DNA of 64,000 nucleotides from Prevotella sp. (GTDB taxonomy: Bacteria > Bacteroidota > Bacteroidia > Bacteroidales > Bacteroidaceae). Location of the stretch: assembly GCA_017462915.1 (NCBI GenBank), contig JAFTQG010000016.1, positions 1 to 64,000 of the forward strand. The letters are read 5' to 3'. The position numbers were made by a program, and so were the translations under genes. This document shows positions 26,554-35,006 of this stretch, one piece after another. How positions within the stretch are numbered: position 1 is the stretch's first letter; the number at the start of each line of letters is the position of its first letter. The notes beneath the pieces are model-generated. The model was not told the DNA's origin and did no database searches. It worked only from the letters and a program-made list of their open reading frames with translations.

Positions 26554-27054
26554 ATGAAGAGAATATTATTCATAATCTTATCGGTCATTGCTTTTTCGTC
26601 ATGTGACAGTAGTAAGAAGCCACCTGTCAACTTGTCAAGAACAGTTGCCAAGAATGAAATTTCTGTACCGTATTCAGAAATCAATGGAGTAAAGACAATA
26701 CCCGTAAAGCTTAATGGTGTATCAATGGATATGATATATGACCCAGGTTGTTCTGGCGTGCAGATATCTGCATTAGAACTCCAGACTTTATGCAAAAACG
26801 GACGATTCTCTGAAGACGATATCATAGGAATCGGTACGGCAAGAATTGCTGACGGCAGTATCGTGGAGAATGGTGTCATCAATATTAGAGAAATAGAAAT
26901 CGGAGGCAAAGATGGAATCGTACTTTCCAACATTGAAGCTTCTGTCTCACTCAATCAAGAAGCACCTCTCCTGTTAGGAAACGGTGTCCTTGACAAGGTA
27001 GCATCTGTTGAAGTTGATAATGTGAAGAAAACCATTAAATTCAAACGTAATTAG
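26554..27054 (+). CDS. Retropepsin-like aspartic protease lipoprotein with altered active-site motif
   Basis: A 166-residue predicted lipoprotein (MKRILFIILSVIAFSSCDSS, cysteine 17) facing the periplasm. The fold matches retropepsin-like clan AA proteins of bacteria. The opening strands IPVKLNGVSMDMIYD lead to D63-P64-G65-C-S-G, then VQISALE. Later come the flap-like IADGSIVENG and the closing LLLGNGVLDKVASVEVDN. The usual D(T/S)G triad is DPG here. This proline could abolish or change peptidase activity, because the Thr/Ser side chain normally takes part in the fireman's grip. The gene sits between the two scaffold genes, 7 bases after one and 3 before the other. Confidence 0.8.
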   Translation: MKRILFIILSVIAFSSCDSSKKPPVNLSRTVAKNEISVPYSEINGVKTIPVKLNGVSMDMIYDPGCSGVQISALELQTLCKNGRFSEDDIIGIGTARIADGSIVENGVINIREIEIGGKDGIVLSNIEASVSLNQEAPLLLGNGVLDKVASVEVDNVKKTIKFKRN

Positions 27055-27057
27055 TAT

Positions 27058-28185
27058 ATGAATATATACTTGTTTGGTGAATTCTGTAGCGGATATACAC
27101 AATATCCCAGCAATGATTCCTGTAAAGTTCTGGAAAGGCTGCATGCCCTGAGCAAAGCTGATACACAGATTGTGATCCATAGAGATGACAATCTGATGTA
27201 TTACGCATATATCAGGAAAATATCCGAGAATAGGTATTGTGGTATATGCATTACAGAAGCAGGTCATTATTATTCCATGCTATCCTCTTTGTTTCCTGTA
27301 TTTGAGAAATGTATAGAACAGATGGCATACAAGGGAAACATCATCCATTTTGACTCGTCAGGAGAGCTGACAACAGATACAGGAGAGCTATATACGAGGC
27401 ATGAAGATGTCATACTTTCCATTTCATCGATAAAGTCTAGTCTGCAAGATATCGTTGAAAAAGCGGAACCATTACCTCCCGCCGATTATTCCATTGATAA
27501 AGATTCTGTTAACTATTGTAATGTCAATGACAATATGGATGATATCATATCTTCATCCTATACATTTGGTTATACAGTCATATTGAAAGAAGAAGACTAT
27601 AACACTGTCCAATTCAACGATTATCGGGCTGTTTTAAGTAGGGTTAATACAGAGAATGCGTGGCTTAAGAGGATAAACAAGGAGATTAAGGATGAGAATA
27701 CCAAGAAGTGCCGTCAGGAAGAGTACAACAGCTTTGGTATTGTAATGGCCGTTATATTTTTTATAATCAGTATCGGAGCATTGGTATGTAATCGTATTAC
27801 ACAAAGGAAGCTGGATAATGCGAAGGTTACAATAGCTGAAAGAGACAATATAATAAGTGACAGAAACGAGACAATAGCACAACAGGACGCACAACTGAAC
27901 GATATATTGCAAAAGTGCTATAACCCATGTGTGGTGACATCATGTTCCAACACTAAATACTCTTTTCGTTTTGATTATGATGCTATAGAAGAAAGAAACG
28001 TAACAGTAACCCTCAAGGCCATAAACGAGAACAGTTCAGAAGTTTTAACCAACACACATGATGTGACTTTTGCCAAAGGCGGAGGGTCTATGTCTCTTTA
28101 CTTCTCAGATCCCCTGAACGGTTCTGATTATTATTATATCGTCTTGATTTGTAACGGAAAAGTTTTAGCTGGTAGACGCTGGTGA
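27058..28185 (+). CDS. Second membrane-spanning scaffold, paralogous N-domain, coiled coil and periplasmic beta domain
   Basis: A 375-residue protein of unknown family. Residues 1-135 show a domain like that of the protein at 25167-26546: IVIHRDDNLMYYAYIRK aligns with VMVLDTWEGNTYYTYVRR, and CGICITEAGHYYSMLSSL with YFAITLRISNGYCHNVSYL. A transmembrane helix lies at 227-245. A coiled coil follows at 250-285, here on the far side of the membrane, then a beta-rich tail (296-375). So the two scaffolds share the cytoplasmic domain but place the coiled coil on opposite sides of the membrane. Codon use is as A+T-rich as its neighbours'. Confidence 0.7.
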   Translation: MNIYLFGEFCSGYTQYPSNDSCKVLERLHALSKADTQIVIHRDDNLMYYAYIRKISENRYCGICITEAGHYYSMLSSLFPVFEKCIEQMAYKGNIIHFDSSGELTTDTGELYTRHEDVILSISSIKSSLQDIVEKAEPLPPADYSIDKDSVNYCNVNDNMDDIISSSYTFGYTVILKEEDYNTVQFNDYRAVLSRVNTENAWLKRINKEIKDENTKKCRQEEYNSFGIVMAVIFFIISIGALVCNRITQRKLDNAKVTIAERDNIISDRNETIAQQDAQLNDILQKCYNPCVVTSCSNTKYSFRFDYDAIEERNVTVTLKAINENSSEVLTNTHDVTFAKGGGSMSLYFSDPLNGSDYYYIVLICNGKVLAGRRW

Positions 28186-28271
28186 TGTCAATATCCTGAA
28201 AAAGAGTAGATAACGTAATAACCATATTAATATTTAGAAGTTGCGCACGACACGTATCAGTGTACATACAA

Positions 28272-28766
28272 ATGAAAGCAAAAGTGTTTTTTACAGTCAT
28301 CGCGGTTGTAGCTGTCGTTTTAGGGTTATCAAGTTGTGATGGAGACAAAACGACAATTACACGGAATGATTTGAGTTTCACCGCAGTCAATCTGATTGAT
28401 GGGGAAAAGAAACTCTCAGCAACAACAGGTGCGGGCTCTATCGTTACTGTAAATTGGACGGTTGATATTTCCGTGAATGGTGAAACAACAACATTTAGCG
28501 GTACAAAGAGAAGCAATGAATTGCCCGTCCGTCCTGGTGATGAAATAGAACTTACTTTCCAGCCTTCTTGCCCCGAAGAGACAGAAGTTTTCTTTACATT
28601 ACCAGACGGGACTATGCTTAAGGCTACAGCTTCCACACCATCTGTAAAATGGACTATACCGTCCAATTTTACATCAGGGATGGAGATAAAGGGTGAAAGT
28701 CGCTATGAAACAGAGGACTATTTTTATATTACATCAGGAAAAATAATCCTCATAGCACTTGAGTAA
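28272..28766 (+). CDS. Lipoprotein with Ig-like fold, last gene of the accessory operon
   Basis: A 164-residue predicted lipoprotein (MKAKVFFTVIAVVAVVLGLSSC, lipobox cysteine 22) with alternating strands in the mature part. The chosen ATG is at 28272. A GTG 12 bases earlier would extend it by four residues. It lies 86 bases after the second scaffold gene and is followed by a mini MITE-like repeat at 28792. It may be a periplasmic ligand or partner of the scaffold beta domains. That is inference from location only. Confidence 0.7.
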   Translation: MKAKVFFTVIAVVAVVLGLSSCDGDKTTITRNDLSFTAVNLIDGEKKLSATTGAGSIVTVNWTVDISVNGETTTFSGTKRSNELPVRPGDEIELTFQPSCPEETEVFFTLPDGTMLKATASTPSVKWTIPSNFTSGMEIKGESRYETEDYFYITSGKIILIALE

Positions 28767-28791
28767 CTTGCCATTCATGGCAGAAAATAGA

Positions 28792-28844
28792 AGTAGGTCA
28801 ACAAAATCAAGTGATACTATACATTAATTTTGTTGACTTACTAT
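28792..28844. mobile_element. Short MITE-like element (53 bp)
   Basis: The left end AAGTAGGTCAACAAAATCAA (28792-28811) and the right end ending GTTGACTTACTA (28825-28844) match the ends of the 198-bp element at 16259-16456. The right half ACTATACATTAATTTTGTTG is shared with it, so this looks like an internally deleted copy. Confidence 0.7.
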
Positions 28845-29035
28845 TGAAGAAACATATATTCTCCAAAAGTGATAGATTCAATGCGGGAGCACACTCTAAT
28901 ATATTAGAGGTTTGAGGTTAGCGGCACAATGGCGCAACCATCCAACCGAAAAAACAGTGAGGGTATGGTTACAAACCGTCCTGTCATGACATAAACATCT
29001 GACAGAATACTATCACGCATAATATAAAAAACAAC

Positions 29036-29476
29036 ATGTCGCTTATGAAAAAAGAAAATGCAGAAGCTCTCGTTAAGCATCTTATGGAAAAGCTCCGTAT
29101 TCAGTCTCTGAATCTTGATGACATCATGTGTTACTACACCTCCAAGAGTCTTATGGCACCGATGCTCCTTGCTATTAAGAGATCCCCAATCATTGGATCT
29201 CCACCGAAGGAAGAGAAAGACACGGATGACGACATGCCAGAGTGTGCCTGTAAAGTCTATTTCCAATGGGAGGATGTAATAGGGAGCATCATGGAACATC
29301 CTGACAAAGTGCATTATCTGGAACAGACATGTCCTGATTGCGGAGGGAAGATGTTGCAGATAGATTTCTGGTCGCCTTACTTTATGTGGCATGCGCACTG
29401 CGGACGTTCGGGCCCTATGGTGCTCTGCCCTGAGTGTCCGAGGCAAATAGCATTCTCTCTGACTATTATGAACTGA
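29036..29476 (+). CDS. Small zinc-ribbon protein of unknown role
   Basis: A 146-residue soluble protein that I do not recognise. Its C-terminal part has cysteine pairs CPDCGG (99-104) and CPEC (131-134), with HCG near 121-123 and ECAC (69-72), so it probably holds one or two zinc ions. The N-terminal half is helical. The gene sits 39 bases upstream of the Sel1-type gene and may be its partner. No promoter box is clear in 28850-29035. Confidence 0.7.
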   Translation: MSLMKKENAEALVKHLMEKLRIQSLNLDDIMCYYTSKSLMAPMLLAIKRSPIIGSPPKEEKDTDDDMPECACKVYFQWEDVIGSIMEHPDKVHYLEQTCPDCGGKMLQIDFWSPYFMWHAHCGRSGPMVLCPECPRQIAFSLTIMN

Positions 29477-29514
29477 GTGAACAGACTTATATAAAACTTT
29501 CAAAAAAAACAAAC

Positions 29515-30342
29515 ATGAAGAAACGTATCATGGCCATTATGGCTGTAATGTTTGTCGGTTGCTCCATCTATTATGTTAGCAATGCAATGGCGACAGCAGG
29601 AATAAAGCTGGCAGAGGAGACTTCACTAGGGGAAACGGATGTGAAGGCTCTCGCAGAGAAGGCGAGATGTGGCGACGGACAGGCATGTTTGCGGCTTGCC
29701 GACTGTTACAGGAAAGGGATAGGCGTGAAGAAGAGCCTTATGGGGACTGTCGTAATGTCCCTTCGGGCAAGTCTGTATGGTGCGACAAAGAGCGGCGATG
29801 AATACTTCGCCAGTCTTCCCGAGGACGATGAGTACAGGATATGCTACAACCTTCTGGAGAAATATGGCACGAGTCAGGAGGATTGCAGCTCCGCTATCAA
29901 GAGGCTTGAGGCGAGCGAAGACCCTGATGTCATAGCCACTTGTGGAGTTTCTCTGGCAAGGCTCGGAGACGCCGAAAAGGGCATGGCTCTCGTAGAGAAG
30001 GCCGAGAAGCGCGGCAGTACCCTCGCCATAATGTTGAAGTATGCCGACAAGGACTCCCTGACAGACAGCGACAAGTCTTTGCTGGAGGAGAAAGCCGAAG
30101 CCTTGCCTTCACTGTACAATCTTCTGGGACAGGCATATCTCACTGCAGACAAAGACGGGAAAACGGACTACAAGAAAGCGGCCTCCTACTATATGAAGGC
30201 GGAAGAGCAAGGAATGCTTGACATGATCGGTGCACGATGGTTGCTCAACTGTCATGAGAAGGGAATGGATATACAGTTGACAGAGGAAGATGTCAAGCGT
30301 CTGAAAGCATTCGTGAGCAAAAGCAAGGCGTCTGATGATTGA
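29515..30342 (+). CDS. Exported Sel1-like repeat protein
   Basis: A 275-residue protein. The ATG at 29515 gives a signal or membrane anchor (MKKRIMAIMAVMFVGCSIYY). Upstream in-frame starts would run into the zinc-ribbon gene. The body has Sel1-type helical repeats, for example ACLRLADCYRKGIGVKKS and KKAASYYMKAEEQG. Such repeats mediate protein-protein contact. It ends 189 bases before the sudAB gene, with a strong bidirectional terminator in the gap. Confidence 0.8.
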   Translation: MKKRIMAIMAVMFVGCSIYYVSNAMATAGIKLAEETSLGETDVKALAEKARCGDGQACLRLADCYRKGIGVKKSLMGTVVMSLRASLYGATKSGDEYFASLPEDDEYRICYNLLEKYGTSQEDCSSAIKRLEASEDPDVIATCGVSLARLGDAEKGMALVEKAEKRGSTLAIMLKYADKDSLTDSDKSLLEEKAEALPSLYNLLGQAYLTADKDGKTDYKKAASYYMKAEEQGMLDMIGARWLLNCHEKGMDIQLTEEDVKRLKAFVSKSKASDD

Positions 30343-30465
30343 TGGTTTCAGGACGTAGGATGTACGGCTTGTGTTTCTTGCTTGCTTTTTATACCAGAAA
30401 ACCTCACAACCGCGAAACTGTAAAACCGCCTAACCGAAGAACCGCAAGACCATCCAACCGCATAT

Positions 30466-30515
30466 AACGCAATCACGCCGAAAACCCTTTACGAGGTTTT
30501 CGGCGTGATTGCGTT
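30466..30515. terminator. Bidirectional terminator hairpin
   Basis: Perfect 21-bp arms (30466-30486 and 30495-30515; arm start AACGCAATCACGCCG) with an 8-base loop lie between the converging Sel1-like and sudAB genes. Confidence 0.9.
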
Positions 30516-30530
30516 ATGTCATTACTGCTG

Positions 30531-32879
30531 TTATTCGCTGAGAGCGGCATCCATATTGGCAGCCGCGCGTCGTCCGTCGCCCATCGCGAGGATTACCGTC
30601 GCGCCGCCGCGGACGATGTCGCCGCCGGCATAAAGTCCTCTATGAGACGACTCCATGTGGTCATTGACCACGATGGTGTTCTTGCGTCCGAGCTCCAGTC
30701 CTGCCACAGACTTCGGCACAAGAGGGTTAGGAGAGACACCTACAGCCACGACAACCTGGTCTACATCTATCGTCACGCGCTTGCCTGTGTCTACAGGAGA
30801 GCGGCGTCCCGAGGCGTCAGGCTCTCCGAGCTCCATCACGGCGAGCACCGCCTGCTTTACGGCACCATTCTCGTCGCCTATGTATTCTACAGGATTATGC
30901 AGCGTGAGGAAGTTTATGCCCTCCTCCTTGGCATGTTTCACCTCTTCCAGACGCGCCGGCATCTCTGCCTCGGAACGGCGGTAGACGAGCGTCACCTCTG
31001 CGCCGAGACGCTTTGCTGTGCGGCAGGAGTCCATGGCTGTGTTTCCTCCGCCGACAACGAGGACGGACTTTGCCGGGTTGAGCGGCGTGTCCATTGCCGG
31101 GTTTGCGGCGTCCATGAGGTTGACACGGGTGAGGTATTCGTTGGACGACATGATGTTGAGAAGATTCTCTCCGCCGATGTTCATGAAGTTAGGCAGACCG
31201 GCACCCGAGCCTACAAAGATGCCTTTGAAGCCCTGCTCCTCAAGTTCCTCGACAGAGATTGTCTTGCCGACAACGGTATCTGTGTAGAACTTCACGCCGA
31301 GTTTGCGGAGATTGTCTATCTCGAACTCCACGATGCTGTTAGGAAGACGGAACTCCGGGATGCCGTATTTCAGCACGCCGCCTATCTCGTGGAGAGCCTC
31401 GAAGACATGTACCTCATAGCCTTTCTTCACCATATCGCCGGCGAAAGACAGTCCTGACGGGCCTGAACCGACAACGGCGACCTTTATGCCTTTGGCCGGA
31501 GCACACTCTGGGAGTGCCGCCTTGCCGCTCTCGCGCTCATAGTCGGCGGCGAAACGCTCAAGGTATCCGATAGCCACGGCAGGCTCGTTCATCTTCAGAT
31601 GTATACATTTCGACTCGCACTGCTTCTCCTGCGGGCAGACACGTCCGCAGACAGCAGGGAGTGCAGAGGTGGATTTCAGCACCTTTGCGGCGGCAAGGAA
31701 CTCGCCGCGCTCTATGTTCTTGACAAACGAAGGGATATTGATGCTTACCGGACAGCCCTCCACACATTGTGGCTTAGGGCAGTCAAGACAGCGCTTTGCC
31801 TCTACGAGAGCCTGCTCGGCGGTAAGACCCTTGTTGACCTCCTCCGTGCGTGTTGTGGCGCGGTAGACAGGATCCAGTTCTGGCATCCTGACACGCTCTA
31901 TGGCAGTGCGCTCCTTTGGCTTCATGGCCTTGCGCAGTTCCTCGCGCCAAGGGGCGTTGCGGTCGGTCAGTTCCGACAGGGGAGCGTCAGCAGGGTCTGT
32001 GGCACCATCAGCCGCGGCGACAGCCTTACATTCTGTCTCCGTGTCCTCATTGCCAGGCAGATGCTCCTCGAAATGTTCCATCTCGTCGTGCTCCACACGC
32101 TTGAATGTGCCCATGCGCTTGAGCATCTCGTCCCAGTCGACGAGGGCGGCGTCAAACTCAGGGCCGTCGATACACACGAACTTTGTCTTCCCTCCTATGG
32201 AAAGGCGGCATGCACCGCACATTCCGGTGCCGTCGACCATGATGGTATTGAGCGATACCTCTGTAGGGATATTGTTCTTAAGGGTAGTCATCGAGGCGAA
32301 TTTCATCATTATCGCAGGGCCGATGGCTATCGCCTTGTCTATATGCTCCTGTGCGATGAACTTCTCCATGCCCACGGTAACGACACCCTTCTCGCCCTTT
32401 GAGCCGTCGTCGGTCATGACGATCACCTCGTCAGAATACTTCCTTATCTCGTCTTCGAGTATGACAAGGTCTGCTGTCCTGCCAGCAATGACGGAGAGGA
32501 CACGGTTTCCAGCCGCCTTCAGAGCCTTGACGATAGGGAGCAGCGGTGCTGTTCCCACGCCTCCTGAGGCGCAGAGCACGGTACCGTAGTTCTCGATGCG
32601 TGTGGCGTTGCCCAGCGGTCCTACGATGTCGAGGATAGTGTCGCCGACATTGAGGCGGCAGAGCTTTGTGCTCGACAGTCCCACTTCCTGCACGACAAGC
32701 GTTATCGTGCCCTTGACGGTATCGGCGTCAGCGATTGTCAGCGGCATACGCTCGCCTTTCTTGTCTACACGGACGATGACAAAATGCCCTGCCTTCCGCG
32801 ACTTTGCTATCAGCGGAGCTTCAACCTCAAAGAGGAAAACCTTCTCCGAGAATTGTTCTTTTCTAATGATCTTGTTCAT
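30531..32879 (-). CDS. Fused SudB/SudA (Nfn-type) ferredoxin-NADP reductase / glutamate synthase small-subunit-like
   Basis: A 782-residue flavoprotein. Residues 1-280 are a ferredoxin-reductase-like domain (FAD, NAD, and a 2Fe-2S site in CGACRLSIGGKTKFVCIDGPEF), as in the electron-transfer subunit of dihydroorotate dehydrogenase. Residues 330-782 are a GltD-like domain with an iron-sulfur motif CLDCPKPQCVEGCPV, an FAD site (VGSGPSGLSFAG) and a second dinucleotide site (VVGGGNTAMD). This order is the fusion of NfnA and NfnB (SudB and SudA). The complex can bifurcate electrons between NADH, NADPH and ferredoxin, or transfer sulfur electrons. It stands alone on the minus strand. Confidence 0.93.
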   Translation of the reverse strand: MNKIIRKEQFSEKVFLFEVEAPLIAKSRKAGHFVIVRVDKKGERMPLTIADADTVKGTITLVVQEVGLSSTKLCRLNVGDTILDIVGPLGNATRIENYGTVLCASGGVGTAPLLPIVKALKAAGNRVLSVIAGRTADLVILEDEIRKYSDEVIVMTDDGSKGEKGVVTVGMEKFIAQEHIDKAIAIGPAIMMKFASMTTLKNNIPTEVSLNTIMVDGTGMCGACRLSIGGKTKFVCIDGPEFDAALVDWDEMLKRMGTFKRVEHDEMEHFEEHLPGNEDTETECKAVAAADGATDPADAPLSELTDRNAPWREELRKAMKPKERTAIERVRMPELDPVYRATTRTEEVNKGLTAEQALVEAKRCLDCPKPQCVEGCPVSINIPSFVKNIERGEFLAAAKVLKSTSALPAVCGRVCPQEKQCESKCIHLKMNEPAVAIGYLERFAADYERESGKAALPECAPAKGIKVAVVGSGPSGLSFAGDMVKKGYEVHVFEALHEIGGVLKYGIPEFRLPNSIVEFEIDNLRKLGVKFYTDTVVGKTISVEELEEQGFKGIFVGSGAGLPNFMNIGGENLLNIMSSNEYLTRVNLMDAANPAMDTPLNPAKSVLVVGGGNTAMDSCRTAKRLGAEVTLVYRRSEAEMPARLEEVKHAKEEGINFLTLHNPVEYIGDENGAVKQAVLAVMELGEPDASGRRSPVDTGKRVTIDVDQVVVAVGVSPNPLVPKSVAGLELGRKNTIVVNDHMESSHRGLYAGGDIVRGGATVILAMGDGRRAAANMDAALSE

Positions 32880-32919
32880 ATTCTGTGGTTTTGTTTGTTT
32901 ACTTTCCTTGATTCAGACG

Positions 32920-33185
32920 GTTACGGTCGGTTATGCGGTTTTGCGGTTGGGCGGTTATACGGTTGGGCGGAGATAGCCGAAATAGCCGTGATAGCCGAAA
33001 TAGATATACTCTAAACGACCAAAGTTCCGGTTAAGCGAGAGCAGAGCCAAGCTGGCTTGAACTCAGCCGAGCGGAAGGAACTTCGAGCGAAGCTCAAACA
33101 ACTGAACGACCAAACAACTAAACAACCAAACGACTAAACAACCAAACAACTAAATAACCAAACGACTAAACGACCAAACAACTGT
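32920..33185. repeat. Intergenic repeat block with one 100-bp repeat copy
   Basis: The 311-base gap between sudAB and the GT9 gene holds a degenerate GGTTNTGCGG run, ATAGCCG nonamers (32972-33001), the dispersed repeat (33002-33100; AAGTTCCGGTTAAGCGAGAG) and an AC-rich run (33105-33185). No gene is visible. Confidence 0.8.
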
Positions 33186-33190
33186 ATGTA

Positions 33191-34198
33191 TCACAGATAC
33201 TTCTCCACCCTCTGCACGATATCCTCCGGCCTTATGCCGTTGAGGCAGGCATAGTCTCCGCGCATACACGGCTTGTTTCCGTATATGCTGCATGGGCGGC
33301 ACGGCAGCTGCACCTGTACGATGTCCTCCTCTTTCTGTCCCCATCCCATGAATCCGGCATAAGGATGAGTCGCGCCCCATACACTTATCACGGGTGTGCC
33401 GACAAGAGAGGCGAGGTGCATGTTGCCGGAATCCATGGTAATCATGCACTTCATGCGGCGCATGAGTGCAAGTTCCTCGCCCATGTCCTTGCAGAAATCT
33501 CCGGCGTAGAAGATATTTTCGCCCATGCTGCACCATGTGCCGAACTGTGCCTTGTCCCTCTTTCCGCCGCCGAAGAGGTATATGCTGAGTCCCGGATGCC
33601 TCTGTCTCAAGAGACGCATGACGGTCTCCGTCTTGTCTACAGGGTATATCTTCCCGTCGTGGGCGGCAAAGGGAGCCACGCCTATCGCCATGCCACGGAC
33701 ATCCACGGGCGGCTCTCCCGGGCGGAGCGGAGCCTCGTCGGGCATGGTGAAGGTGAAGCCGAGGCGTGAGAACACCGCCTCATATTTCCCGAAAGCGGTA
33801 GTCTGCTGCCGCAGTATCTTGTTCTCCTGCCGTGTTATTTCCTTCCGTGCGGCGCGGTTCTTGTCTATGCAGGATACAGGAATGCCCGCCATACGGAACC
33901 GGAGGCGGGCATATTTCGTGCGCAGGACATCATGCAGGTCGGCCACCATGTCCGGATTCAGGGCGCGGAGGTCATGGTATACATGCTCCAGTCCGCCCAT
34001 GCCCTTGTAGCGTTTGTCCTTCAGGTCCATGCCTACAAACTCCACATTAGGTGCAAGTCCTTCATAGAACGCCTTTGCAAACGGTCTGCTGACCATTATT
34101 ATATGTATGTCAGGGCGTGCCACGGCAAGCGCCTTGACGACAGGGACTGTCATGGCTACATCGCCTATGGCAGAGAATCTTATACAGAGTATTCGCAT
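33191..34198 (-). CDS. Glycosyltransferase family 9 (heptosyltransferase-like)
   Basis: A 335-residue GT-B enzyme. The N-terminus MRILCIRFSAIGDVAMTVPV is the typical opening of heptosyltransferases that build the lipopolysaccharide core. The C-terminal half has SVWGATHPYAGFMGW and TMDSGNMHLASLVGTPVISV, the family donor-binding glycine and MDSGxMHLA motif. Cysteines near the end (CRPCSIYGNKPCMRG...C) form the conserved cluster seen in Bacteroidetes members. It is followed upstream in the transcript by DUF4254, with which it is often paired, so a role in LPS core synthesis is likely. Confidence 0.92.
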   Translation of the reverse strand: MRILCIRFSAIGDVAMTVPVVKALAVARPDIHIIMVSRPFAKAFYEGLAPNVEFVGMDLKDKRYKGMGGLEHVYHDLRALNPDMVADLHDVLRTKYARLRFRMAGIPVSCIDKNRAARKEITRQENKILRQQTTAFGKYEAVFSRLGFTFTMPDEAPLRPGEPPVDVRGMAIGVAPFAAHDGKIYPVDKTETVMRLLRQRHPGLSIYLFGGGKRDKAQFGTWCSMGENIFYAGDFCKDMGEELALMRRMKCMITMDSGNMHLASLVGTPVISVWGATHPYAGFMGWGQKEEDIVQVQLPCRPCSIYGNKPCMRGDYACLNGIRPEDIVQRVEKYL

Positions 34199-34271
34199 GA
34201 TATGCTTACTGCACCGTGCCTTTCTTCCTGTGCGGCGTGTCTGCCGTATGCGGGAAGGAGGCTTCGGAGCG

Positions 34272-34883
34272 TCATTGTTTTTTATAGAGTACAGGGTTTG
34301 TCGACGGGTCGTTGTACATCTTCATCTGCCTGTAGACCTTCATGTACTTGCGTCCAGCCTCGATGTCGGCGAGGAGCTGGCCGATGGCTGTAGGGAGGTC
34401 GATGTTCTGTTCGTTGAGGACATCGAGCTTTGCCCTGCACTTCTCCTTATGTTCTGGCATGGCGTCTTCGCGCTCCACCTGTTCTTTCATGTGGTATATC
34501 TTCAGCTGGAGTATGGAGAGGCGGTCGATGGCCCATGCCGGCGACTCGGTATTGATGGTCGCGCCGTCAAGAATCTTGACATCGGCATACTGCTGGAGGA
34601 AATACGAGTCTATCTGCTCCACGAGGTCAGTGCGCTCCTGGTTCGACCTGTCTATGCGCCTTTTCAGCGCCAGGGCCTCCACAGGGTCTATCTGAGGGTC
34701 GCGGATGATGTCCTCAAGATGCCATTGCACGGTATCTATCCAGCACTTCAGGTATAGGCGGTTCTCTATTGTGCCGCTCTCGTACGGATTGCTTATAGGG
34801 GTATCAACGCAGTCTTCAACATGGTAGTCGTCAATGGCGCGGTTGAAGATGCTGATGGCGTTTTCGATAAAAGTCATAGACAT
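34272..34883 (-). CDS. DUF4254 family protein
   Basis: A 203-residue soluble alpha-helical protein of the DUF4254 family. It is found in Bacteroidetes next to GT9 glycosyltransferases, so it is probably linked to LPS core assembly, but no reaction is known. Two adjacent ATGs (34883 and 34877) are possible. Promoter TACCTTTG (34906-34913) is 23 bases upstream, with TTG about 20 bases before it. The gene and the GT9 gene are 73 bases apart and probably co-transcribed. Confidence 0.88.
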   Translation of the reverse strand: MSMTFIENAISIFNRAIDDYHVEDCVDTPISNPYESGTIENRLYLKCWIDTVQWHLEDIIRDPQIDPVEALALKRRIDRSNQERTDLVEQIDSYFLQQYADVKILDGATINTESPAWAIDRLSILQLKIYHMKEQVEREDAMPEHKEKCRAKLDVLNEQNIDLPTAIGQLLADIEAGRKYMKVYRQMKMYNDPSTNPVLYKKQ

Positions 34884-34905
34884 TCGGTTTGATTTATGTT
34901 TTCTG

Positions 34906-34913
34906 CAAAGGTA
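34906..34913 (-). promoter_or_regulatory. Bacteroidota promoter for DUF4254-GT9
   Basis: The minus strand reads TTTTGACA about 20 bases ahead of TACCTTTG, a good -33/-7 pair. Confidence 0.7.
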
Positions 34914-34976
34914 GTCATTTTTAGTGATTTGTCAAAATAAAAAGGTGCTTTATTCGGCATTCTTAAAAAAAATGAG

Positions 34977-34984
34977 TAATTTTG
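34977..34984 (+). promoter_or_regulatory. Bacteroidota -7 box for the OPT transporter
   Basis: TAATTTTG followed by CATCC, 23 bases before the ATG at 35007. Confidence 0.65.
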
Positions 34985-35006
34985 CATCCTGAATTAATTG
35001 GAAATT

